A stretch of 5,980 nt of DNA from contig JACRHK010000234.1 in assembly GCA_016217625.1 (NCBI GenBank), forward strand, positions 1-5,980, read 5' to 3'. Source of the stretch: Nitrospirota bacterium (GTDB lineage Bacteria > Nitrospirota > RBG-16-64-22 > JACRHK01). The translations under genes and the position numbers were made by a program. Under the pieces are notes generated by a model, which saw only the letters and a list, made by a program, of their open reading frames with translations, was not told the origin of the DNA and did no database searches. Positions 1 through 4,642 of this stretch are shown one piece after another (position 1 is the first letter of the stretch; each line of letters starts with the position of its first letter).

Positions 1-1051
1 CAATGTTCCCACCTCTTCCGCACGGAGGCTTCTCGCAGGGTGGCGGCGGTGGCGGTGGCCCCGGTTCCGGTGGGGGCAGCGGCCCCGGTTCCGGTGGGGG
101 CGGCGGCCCCGGTTCCGGTGGGGGCAGCGGCGACGGTGGCGGCGGCGGAGTAGGCATCGGCGGCCCGCCAAAATCCTCCTGAGCCGCAGGGGGCTCCTGT
201 CGATAGGGAGGATAGACCGGCGCGCCCTCCTGGCTGCCCGGCGGGATCAACATCCGTTGAACGATGGGCTCTTCAATCGCGCCGAGGGCCAGGTCAACCG
301 CGACATCCAAGGTGAAGGAGAGCGAATCCACGTTGGTATGCGCGTCCATCGCGACATCCAAGGGCGGTTGCGCCCCCGGCGCTCCCGTCTGGAAGGCCAT
401 CAGGCGGTTCCATTCGCTCAGGCGGTCCGGTGGAATCGGCAGCGGGGGCTCGAAACACCGCTCGCGCATCCGCGCAAAGTGGCCGGGTGGCACAGGGTGC
501 TGTCGGCAGGGGTCCTGGGTCTCCACGCCCCCATCGAAGTTCAGGGCCTCCTCGAACCCCGGCCCGACCTCGCCGCCGAGATTCGTCCCCGTAACGCCGG
601 CCACGCCCTTGGGTAAGTGGATCTCAAACCGGTCGCGCTTGGCCGTCAGCTTCGTCACGACCGCCCGCACCTTCCCCCAGACCAGCCCCACGACAGTGCT
701 CTTCTTGCCCGTGGACGGATCGAATTGGATCTCTTGGAGGTTCACCGTGGCCAACTCTCCAACCTTCACGAGGCTGCCGTCCGGCAGGCGGAATTCCACC
801 GAGGCATTGGCCTTGGTCACCAGCCGATCGCCTTGTCCAAGCTGCGTGCCGACGGAGACTGGTCGGGGCGGAGGCGCTCCCTGGACGTACTGCTCCACCG
901 TCCCCTGCACCCACGTCACCTGCGCCATCGCCTGCGCGTACGCCTCCATCGGCAAGAGTCCCGCAAGGAGGAGACCAAAGCACAACATCCAAGACCTTGG
1001 ACGTTGGACCTTGGACGTTGGACCTTGGACGTTGGACTCTTTAATACACAT
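1..1051 (-). CDS. Exported FecR-domain protein with proline-rich C-terminal tail, 3' partial
   Basis: The frame is open from ATG 1051 to the left window edge (at least 350 residues). Counting from the internal ATG at 988, it has a hydrophobic export segment (residues 1-18, ending AYA) and a FecR-type domain (about 22-137). The domain shows VTWVQGTV, GDRLVT, VEFRLPDGSLVKVG, LVWGKVRA and VAGVTGTNL, the family's usual landmarks. Next come a linker with two LDVA(M/V)D motifs and a proline-rich tail (about 277-317) with three [L/P]PPPEPGP repeats. No anti-sigma N-terminal region is seen, so this is the exported FecR type, not a FecI regulator. I prefer ATG 1051: GGAGGGAG lies 8 nt upstream, it overlaps the TPR gene's stop codon (coupling), and it gives the signal peptide a basic n-region. 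ATG 988 (AAGG 6 nt upstream) is the alternative. Inference: a periplasmic or surface partner of the TPR-barrel protein. The domain call is firm; the role is not known. Confidence 0.85.
   Translation of the reverse strand, partial: MCIKESNVQGPTSKVQRPRSWMLCFGLLLAGLLPMEAYAQAMAQVTWVQGTVEQYVQGAPPPRPVSVGTQLGQGDRLVTKANASVEFRLPDGSLVKVGELATVNLQEIQFDPSTGKKSTVVGLVWGKVRAVVTKLTAKRDRFEIHLPKGVAGVTGTNLGGEVGPGFEEALNFDGGVETQDPCRQHPVPPGHFARMRERCFEPPLPIPPDRLSEWNRLMAFQTGAPGAQPPLDVAMDAHTNVDSLSFTLDVAVDLALGAIEEPIVQRMLIPPGSQEGAPVYPPYRQEPPAAQEDFGGPPMPTPPPPPSPLPPPEPGPPPPPEPGPLPPPEPGPPPPPPPCEKPPCGRGGNI
57..128 (-). repeat. Three tandem 24-bp units encoding a Pro-rich octapeptide
   Basis: Three consecutive 24-bp units (57-80, 81-104, 105-128) differ at a single base in the middle unit. 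On the minus strand each encodes [L/P]PPPEPGP within the tail of the FecR-domain protein, and the unit length keeps the frame. Such tails form stiff polyproline helices and often span cell wall or periplasm; that role is inference. Copy number could vary between strains by slippage without breaking the gene. Confidence 0.9.
995..1036. repeat. Three perfect tandem 14-bp repeats
   Basis: On the plus strand the unit CCTTGGACGTTGGA occurs three times without mismatch (995-1008, 1009-1022, 1023-1036), and each unit is itself two similar heptamers. The array lies between the two candidate start codons of the FecR-domain gene (1051 and 988). Three copies total 42 bp and keep the long frame open, but 14 is not a multiple of three, so gain or loss of one copy would put the upstream start out of frame. 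Confidence 0.95.
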
Positions 1052-2363
1052 ACGCCACGCTCCCTCCGAAGACCCACCGCCGGTACGAGAGGAGGTCATA
1101 GGTCGATCCTTCGTTCGTATAAGCCGCATCCAGCCGTCCCAGAATATGCCGGGTGAACCACTTCGACAGCCCGGCCGTGAAGCTCCGCCGGTCGGTCTTC
1201 CGTCGGACCGGCCCCTGGAAATCGGGATACGTTTCCCGGCTGTAGTCGGCCCCCAGATTGGCCTGCGCTTCCCAAGGCAGCGGGATGACCCCGCCCAACG
1301 AGATCTTGTGGCCGTCCATCTTGAAATTCAGGCCATCGGCCCGGTTGTCTTGAAACTCGTACCCCACGCGCACCTGTCCCTTCCGGTTGGCGTAGTACCA
1401 GACCTGGGCCAGACCGAAGACGTGATTGTCGGCGTCGCGCGAGGAGAGGGCCGGGTCGAACCCTTCGTTCGTGAAATCATCCCGCGTGTAGCGGTAATAG
1501 ACCTGGGTGGATGTCTCCGGCGTGAAGCCGATCTGCCCTCCCGCCGTGACTACATGGGATCGACTATAGGTGTCCCCCCCGAGGAGCGCGGTGCGGTGCT
1601 CGTATTTGACGGAGCCGATGACAGGGAGCGTCCAGAGGGTCGTCGTCCGCTGGAGCGACGCGCCGAGGGTGTACAGGGAGAGACGGAACCGGCGGAAGGC
1701 ATCCTCCGGGTACTGGGCCTGATAGGTGGATGCCTCCAGCGCCCCCAGCCACCCGGGCTGCCGGAGGAACCGGTACGTGCCCCAGAGGTACTCAAAGATC
1801 CGGACCCCCGACCGGTCGCCCGCAAACAGCGCGGGGTCCCGCGGAGCGGACGGAATGTTGGAGTCGGACTGAAGGCCCGCCTGCAAATAGAAACCCCACG
1901 GGTGGGGCGGGCCGGAGGGTTGCAGTTGGATCCGCTGGTGTGCGAGGGCATCGAGATATTGCCGCGCCCGTTCCCCATACAGCGTGTCGGGGGCAATCTG
2001 GATCACGCGGCGGAAGCTCTGCTCCGCATAGTCTGTCCATCCCCCCTTGTAATACGTGGTGCCCATGTGGAAGTGCAGGGAGGGGTTGAGCGGGGTCAGG
2101 GCCAGGGCCTGGTGGTAGACTTGGATGGCCTCCTGATAGCGCCCCATCCGGTCGAGCGTGATGGCCAGGTAGCGGAGGACGAGGGCGTCCTTCGGATGCT
2201 GCGCCACTAGCCTCTGGAACTCGGCCAGGGCCACGTCGTACTGCCGGGCCTTGAACGCCTGGCCGGCCGGCGTGTCCACGAGGGAGACCTCTCCCCAGGC
2301 CGGCGCCGCCGCCAAGCAGAAGAGGCCCACCAGCGGCACCGCATATGAAAATCGGGTTTTCAC
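1041..2363 (-). CDS. TPR-containing outer-membrane beta-barrel protein
   Basis: The gene encodes 440 residues from a GTG start. An in-frame TAA directly precedes that GTG, so the gene cannot begin earlier; AAGAG lies 7 nt upstream as a weak ribosome site. Residues 1-24 form a signal peptide (basic start, hydrophobic core, AWG cleavage site). About three TPR helix pairs follow (33-130; for example GRYQEAIQVYHQALALTP). From about 156 to the end the sequence alternates polar and aromatic residues as amphipathic strands, opens with GFYLQAGLQSDSN, and finishes VAYVY with a terminal aromatic residue, the usual BAM signal of an outer-membrane barrel. Periplasmic TPR plus barrel is the layout of SLAM-type (DUF560) surface-protein exporters and of polysaccharide exporters such as PgaA and BcsC; I cannot tell which is closest. 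The overlapping FecR-domain gene is a likely partner or cargo (inference). Confidence 0.85.
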   Translation of the reverse strand: MKTRFSYAVPLVGLFCLAAAPAWGEVSLVDTPAGQAFKARQYDVALAEFQRLVAQHPKDALVLRYLAITLDRMGRYQEAIQVYHQALALTPLNPSLHFHMGTTYYKGGWTDYAEQSFRRVIQIAPDTLYGERARQYLDALAHQRIQLQPSGPPHPWGFYLQAGLQSDSNIPSAPRDPALFAGDRSGVRIFEYLWGTYRFLRQPGWLGALEASTYQAQYPEDAFRRFRLSLYTLGASLQRTTTLWTLPVIGSVKYEHRTALLGGDTYSRSHVVTAGGQIGFTPETSTQVYYRYTRDDFTNEGFDPALSSRDADNHVFGLAQVWYYANRKGQVRVGYEFQDNRADGLNFKMDGHKISLGGVIPLPWEAQANLGADYSRETYPDFQGPVRRKTDRRSFTAGLSKWFTRHILGRLDAAYTNEGSTYDLLSYRRWVFGGSVAYVY

Positions 2364-2415
2364 TTATTTGCTCTTACAGAAATGCTCAATGACCGGCTGT
2401 TGATTTTCCCGTACC

Positions 2416-2445
2416 AGTAAACAGGATTTGCAAGGTAAAAGTCAA
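2416..2445 (-). promoter_or_regulatory. Candidate sigma70-type promoter of the TPR/FecR operon
   Basis: Reading the minus strand, TTGACT (2445-2440, 5/6 to consensus) is followed after 18 bp by TTTACT (2421-2416, 4/6). A start near 2409 would leave a leader of about 45 nt before the GTG at 2363. An inverted repeat CAAGC-N6-GCTTG (2443-2458) overlaps the -35 element and could be an operator. The -10 is only fair, so this is a candidate. Confidence 0.45.
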
Positions 2446-2485
2446 GCGTTTTTGCTTGTCCGCTATTTCCTTTGTCGCTCTCGAC

Positions 2486-2501
2486 CGTGAAAAGGTTCAC
2501 G
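2486..2501. promoter_or_regulatory. Crp-type palindrome upstream of the TPR gene
   Basis: CGTGA-N6-TCACG has the exact half-site spacing of Crp sites (TGTGA-N6-TCACA), with both GTGA/TCAC cores intact. Its centre (2493.5) lies about 84 bp upstream of the predicted transcription start of the TPR/FecR operon, close to one of the helically phased class I activation positions. It could equally be a chance 6-bp hairpin with loop AAGG; no U-tract follows, so it is not a terminator. Confidence 0.4.
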
Positions 2502-2520
2502 CGGTGTTCATTGCGCCCTC

Positions 2521-2685
2521 TTAATCCTTCGGGGTCAGAGAGTGGGGCTCCGGGGGGACATCGTTCGAGGCCGGGTCTCCGATGCCCCCGACCCGCGCGA
2601 TCGGGCCGCTTTGCAAGGCCCCGACAATGAGCGGATCGTCGAGCACCGAGTCTATCGCTTCATGCGGCGGCAGGATTTTGAACAT
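2521..2685 (-). CDS. Small hypothetical protein (54 aa), possible first gene of the operon
   Basis: This short frame runs ATG 2685 to TAA 2521 and encodes 54 residues, beginning MFKILPPHEAIDSVLDDPL and ending PHSLTPKD. An in-frame TAG lies 12 bp upstream, so ATG is the first possible start; AGAAGAG sits 4 nt before it, slightly close. Third codon positions are mostly G or C, as in the neighbouring real genes, and the composition is protein-like (acidic and hydrophobic, few arginines), whereas the opposite-strand frame is arginine-rich. There is no signal peptide, membrane segment or cysteine. I do not recognise it. It lies 157 bp upstream of the TPR gene in the same direction, with a Crp-like palindrome on each side. 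It may be a real small gene or a chance frame. Confidence 0.45.
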   Translation of the reverse strand: MFKILPPHEAIDSVLDDPLIVGALQSGPIARVGGIGDPASNDVPPEPHSLTPKD

Positions 2686-2741
2686 GCCACTCTTCTACCC
2701 TATCTATTCCGTCCCGTCTGTGACGGGGATCGCAGTTTCCG

Positions 2742-2757
2742 TGTGATCTAGATCACA
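2742..2757. promoter_or_regulatory. Perfect Crp-type operator palindrome
   Basis: TGTGATCTAGATCACA is a flawless 16-bp palindrome identical to the core of the ideal E. coli Crp site (TGTGA-N6-TCACA). It lies 57 bp upstream of the 54-residue gene on the minus strand and about 237 bp upstream of the predicted Uma2 transcription start. The first is a plausible activator distance; the second is too far for direct class I or II action. Regulation by a Crp/Fnr-family protein is inference from the motif alone. Confidence 0.6.
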
Positions 2758-2911
2758 TTCCGGGTGCCCCTCCGTGGAGGGCGACCCCCCTCTAGACTCC
2801 TCTTTCCCGGCCCGCGTCCACTCGGCAGGCTCCCCGATTTGCTTCCTTAGTCGGCGCAGGGCGGAAGACGGTTCACGGAAAAAACAGCCTCCCCAAGCGC
2901 GGGGCCCCGTT

Positions 2912-2931
2912 CCCTTGGGAAAAGGGTTTTT
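2912..2931 (+). terminator. Terminator-like hairpin with U-tract
   Basis: CCCTT (2912-2916), a five-base loop and AAGGG (2922-2926) are followed immediately by five T residues. The stem is short (5 bp). It faces rightward and ends 21 bp before the Uma2 -35 element, yet no plus-strand gene lies upstream. It may shield the Uma2 promoter from antisense read-through or end an unannotated small RNA. Confidence 0.4.
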
Positions 2932-2951
2932 CTCACGCCCAATCGGCAAAT

Positions 2952-2980
2952 TTGACATGCCCCTGAAAGCCTGATAGGAT
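2952..2980 (+). promoter_or_regulatory. Sigma70-type promoter of the Uma2 gene
   Basis: A perfect TTGACA (2952-2957) is separated by the ideal 17 bp from TAGGAT (2975-2980, 4/6 to TATAAT). Transcription would begin near 2987, leaving a leader of about 26 nt that carries the ribosome site GAGGAG (3002-3007), 5 nt before the ATG. Confidence 0.65.
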
Positions 2981-3012
2981 ACTGGTGTTGCGCATTCAAC
3001 CGAGGAGCGCCC

Positions 3013-3591
3013 ATGACTTCCCAGGCTATTTCCAAGAAATCTCCATCCGTCAAATTCACCTACGAGGACTACCTCCTTTTCACGGACGACGGCAAGCGCC
3101 ACGAACTCATCGATGGAGAACACTATATGACTCCCTCACCCAACGAAAAACACCAACGGGTTTCCATGAACTTGTCGCATCTCCTTTCTCACTATGTCAA
3201 AAAAAATCCCAAAGGGAGAATTTACCACGCGCCGTTCGACGTCGTCCTCTCGGACCAAGATGTCGTCCAACCCGACCTCCTGTTTGTCTCAGCGGCCCGG
3301 GCCTCCCTCATCACGGAGAAGTGCATTCAGGGCGCGCCGGACCTCGTGATCGAGATCCTCTCCGAGTCGACGCGCAAGACCGACGAGATCATCAAGCGCA
3401 AGCTCTACGCGCGGCACGGCGTCGGCGAATACTGGATCGTGGACCCCGAACTGGAGACCGTGAAGGTCTACCGCCGCGCTGCCTCGGGTGATTACGTCCG
3501 CGCCGCCGAACTGTCCCGCGAAACGGGTGACACGATCGCGACCCCCCTGCTTCCTGGCCTCGCGATCCCCCTTGCCGAGATCTTCGCGTAA
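3013..3591 (+). CDS. Uma2-family (DUF820) putative nuclease
   Basis: The gene encodes 192 residues, the usual length for the Uma2 family, which adopts the PD-(D/E)XK restriction-endonuclease fold. Visible landmarks are FTYEDYLLF and RHELIDGE (E31), the VQPDLLFV core (D88), APDLVIEILSEST (E114), a lysine at about 130, and the family signature GVGEYWIVDPE (136-146). The catalytic acidic residues and lysine all appear present, so it is probably an intact enzyme, though natural substrates of Uma2 proteins are poorly known. The start is supported by GAGGAG 5 nt upstream and a good promoter. It is the only plus-strand gene here and converges on the radical SAM remnant, their stops being 15 bp apart. 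GC content is about 46% in 3121-3240 but about 63-68% in the lines I counted after 3240. An A8 run lies at 3199-3206. Confidence 0.88.
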   Translation: MTSQAISKKSPSVKFTYEDYLLFTDDGKRHELIDGEHYMTPSPNEKHQRVSMNLSHLLSHYVKKNPKGRIYHAPFDVVLSDQDVVQPDLLFVSAARASLITEKCIQGAPDLVIEILSESTRKTDEIIKRKLYARHGVGEYWIVDPELETVKVYRRAASGDYVRAAELSRETGDTIATPLLPGLAIPLAEIFA

Positions 3592-3604
3592 TCTTTCCAG
3601 CGCC

Positions 3605-3686
3605 CCTCACGCGGCCTGGCCGATGTCGGTGAGCACCTCCTGCTCATACCACTCCAGGAACTCGGGGAAGGTGTAGAAGACCTCGC
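3605..3686. repeat. 82-bp direct repeat, copy A
   Basis: This copy matches 4561-4642 at 78 of 82 positions with no gaps, at a constant offset of 956 bp. It covers the last codons of a radical SAM gene plus the stop codon and ends at that stop; sequence beyond the stop is unrelated. Copy B is the end of the intact radical SAM gene. The pair brackets the HEPN/MNT genes. Confidence 0.95.
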
Positions 3687-3711
3687 AACTCCGGACCTTC
3701 CCCTCGGCTGT
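3607..3711 (-). pseudogene. 3' remnant of a second radical SAM gene
   Basis: Read on the minus strand, the frame ending TGA at 3607-3609 encodes the same last 25 residues as the intact radical SAM gene ending at 4563 (EVFYTFPEF through DIGQAA). All four base differences in the shared stretch are synonymous (TAC/TAT, ACC/ACG, GAG/GAA, TAT/TAC). Upstream, identity fades but stays alignable for about ten residues (KVRSC against AVQSG). It stops near the hairpin at 3718-3732, where the HEPN gene ends. No start codon or catalytic region remains. It is the tail of a paralogue or orthologue that was once under selection and was then truncated by recombination. The left limit at about 3711 is approximate. 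Confidence 0.8.
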
Positions 3712-3717
3712 CTGGAA

Positions 3718-3732
3718 CCCGCAAGTGGCGGG
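3718..3732. repeat. REP-like hairpin at the HEPN / remnant junction
   Basis: CCCGC-N5-GCGGG forms a 5-bp GC-only stem with a 5-base loop, 4 nt downstream of the HEPN stop. No U-tract follows, so as a terminator it would be weak. Its position where the radical SAM remnant loses homology makes it a candidate recombination or repetitive-element boundary. One copy is seen in this window. Confidence 0.5.
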
Positions 3733-3736
3733 AGTG

Positions 3737-4162
3737 TTAGGGCAAGCGGTATCGCTTTAAATACGACTTGCTCTCCTTGAGAAATGCCTTTGCCTCTCTG
3801 ATTGCGGCCTCCGCGGTCTCCCTGTCGATATAGGAAAAGACCTCGTAATCCCCGCTTTCTCTGTCATCCTTCAGGTTAGCCAGATACTTCCCGATGTCCT
3901 TCTTAAACTTACCCGTCTTGACGAAAAGGAGCCCGAAGAGGGTGACCAGACCCTTGTGGGTCTCTGCCCGTTCTCCCTCTGTGAAAAGGAGCCCCTGCGC
4001 TGCATGAAAGACGGCATAATAGGCCCTTGAAACCGCATCCTCATAGTCGCCGGAAGCCAAGAGCCTCTCCGCGACCTGTAATTTCTTCTCCGCCTTCTGT
4101 ATATATCCCCTTATCAGTTCCTTAACTGCGGGCTTCAAGCCGTACACCCTCCCGAATAACAT
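3737..4162 (-). CDS. HEPN-domain protein, toxin of a HEPN/MNT pair
   Basis: The frame encodes up to 141 residues, mostly helical, of the HEPN type (PF05168-like). The signature SRAYYAVFHAAQGLL gives R46 and H53, the RX4-6H pair that forms the RNase site of HEPN toxins; RESGDYE (101-107) is also typical. The tyrosine two residues after the histidine in HepT toxins (RX4HXY, target of AMPylation) is absent: the sequence is H-A-A. It follows the nucleotidyltransferase gene and overlaps its end by 41 bp from ATG 4162. That ATG has no ribosome site. TTG 4138 has GGGAGG 9 nt upstream, cuts the overlap to 17 bp, and gives 133 residues beginning at KPAVKEL; it may be the real start. GC is about 52% in counted lines against 70% in a counted line of the neighbouring gene, suggesting horizontal transfer. 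Expected role: RNA cleavage causing growth arrest or phage defence, controlled by the MNT partner. Confidence 0.85.
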   Translation of the reverse strand: MLFGRVYGLKPAVKELIRGYIQKAEKKLQVAERLLASGDYEDAVSRAYYAVFHAAQGLLFTEGERAETHKGLVTLFGLLFVKTGKFKKDIGKYLANLKDDRESGDYEVFSYIDRETAEAAIREAKAFLKESKSYLKRYRLP

Positions 4163-4481
4163 TCTGAATAAAGGGGGTTGGAATGGCCTTCAGGCGTTGA
4201 AATTCGGATACCGTAAAGACCTTTAATGAGATCAGCCTCCCTGTCTCAAGCAGCACATCCATGACGGCATCGTACAGTCTGCCGATGAATTTCCTCTCTT
4301 TCCTGCTCACCACAAGCAGAATGTCGTAATCGGAGTCAGGGCTCCAATCATCCCGACACCGCGAGCCAAACAGATAGATCTCCTTGATGTTCTTCATCAA
4401 AGGCAAAGGCGCGATCAGGGTCAAAAACCTCCTGACCACAGGGTCTCTCGTGAAGTCTCTTGCCCCTTTTCTCTTGAGCAT
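4122..4481 (-). CDS. Minimal nucleotidyltransferase, antitoxin of the HEPN/MNT pair
   Basis: The gene encodes 119 residues with an N-terminal helix and the nucleotidyltransferase core IYLFGSRCRDDWSPDSDYDILLV. G39-S40, ten residues, then D51-Y-D53 is the exact GSX10DXD motif of MntA-type minimal nucleotidyltransferases, so two metal-binding aspartates are present. The third acidic residue expected on a later strand is not obvious (the matching stretch reads GRLISLKVF). In characterised pairs MntA neutralises its HEPN toxin by transferring AMP to it. The gene precedes and overlaps the HEPN gene, the usual order for co-translation. ATG 4481 has no ribosome site and lies about 5 nt after the start predicted from TATGAT, so the message may be leaderless. 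An internal ATG at 4397 would remove the N-terminal helix and is less likely. Confidence 0.87.
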   Translation of the reverse strand: MLKRKGARDFTRDPVVRRFLTLIAPLPLMKNIKEIYLFGSRCRDDWSPDSDYDILLVVSRKERKFIGRLYDAVMDVLLETGRLISLKVFTVSEFQRLKAIPTPFIQNVIREGVRLEARS

Positions 4482-4489
4482 GCAAAAAT

Positions 4490-4500
4490 CGTATCATACG
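4490..4500 (-). promoter_or_regulatory. -10 element and overlapping palindrome upstream of the MNT gene
   Basis: On the minus strand TATGAT (4498-4493) matches five of six bases of the sigma70 -10 element and ends 11 nt before ATG 4481. It sits inside the 11-bp palindrome CGTAT-G-ATACG. No good -35 is visible. A palindrome covering the -10 is a natural place for autorepression of a toxin-antitoxin operon; that is inference. Confidence 0.4.
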
Positions 4501-4560
4501 GGAACGCTAATGACAAGGCTAACAGTGTCCGTTCGACCGTCCTGCCATTTGGCCGTCTTC

Positions 4561-4642
4561 CCTCACGCGGCCTGGCCGATGTCGGTGAGCACCTCCTGCT
4601 CGTACCATTCCAGGAACTCGGGGAACGTATAGAAGACCTCGC
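4561..4642. repeat. 82-bp direct repeat, copy B
   Basis: This partner of 3605-3686 forms the end of the intact radical SAM gene, including its stop codon. The mismatches relative to copy A fall in codons for Tyr, Glu, Thr and Tyr and are all silent. Confidence 0.95.

Larger units (their letters stand above)
2686..3012. other. 327-bp divergent spacer with no gene but several regulatory-looking signals
   Basis: Open frames here are short or overlap the start of the Uma2 gene and look like chance. The spacer holds, left to right: the perfect Crp-like palindrome (2742-2757), a tight hairpin CCCTCC/GGAGGG (2768-2781), a 10-bp palindrome CGGGGCCCCG (2900-2909), a terminator-like hairpin (2912-2931), and the Uma2 promoter (2952-2980). 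A transcript between about 2800 and 2931 is conceivable, but I see no convincing promoter for it. Confidence 0.6.

Noticed and set aside
624..992. 122-codon minus-strand frame starting near the FecR gene
   Set aside because: It is out of frame with the FecR domain and gives low-complexity sequence; the frame through ATG 988 carries the domain and stays open to the window edge.
264..2210. 648-codon open frame on the plus strand
   Set aside because: It lies antisense to the FecR and TPR genes and its product is arginine- and proline-rich without any domain. The minus-strand frames have signal peptides and recognisable domains; long antisense frames are normal at high GC.
2542..2751. 69-codon GTG frame on the plus strand
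   Set aside because: It is opposite the 54-residue frame, arginine-rich, without a clear ribosome site, and ends inside the Crp-like palindrome.
2704..3123. 139-codon minus-strand frame across the spacer
   Set aside because: It runs antisense into the 5' end of the Uma2 gene and over its promoter and has no recognisable features.
3199..3206. A8 tract in the Uma2 gene as a programmed frameshift site
   Set aside because: The zero frame continues through all family motifs to a normal stop, and the other frames give no meaningful product, so there is no sign that slippage is used.
4501..4562. Terminator between the radical SAM and MNT genes
   Set aside because: Only a 3-bp GCC/GGC hairpin without a U-tract is visible; read-through into the toxin-antitoxin pair cannot be excluded.
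3605..4642. Classic transposon or insertion sequence bounded by the 82-bp repeats
   Set aside because: The repeats are direct, lie in coding sequence and end at a stop codon, and no transposase, integrase or terminal inverted repeats are present.
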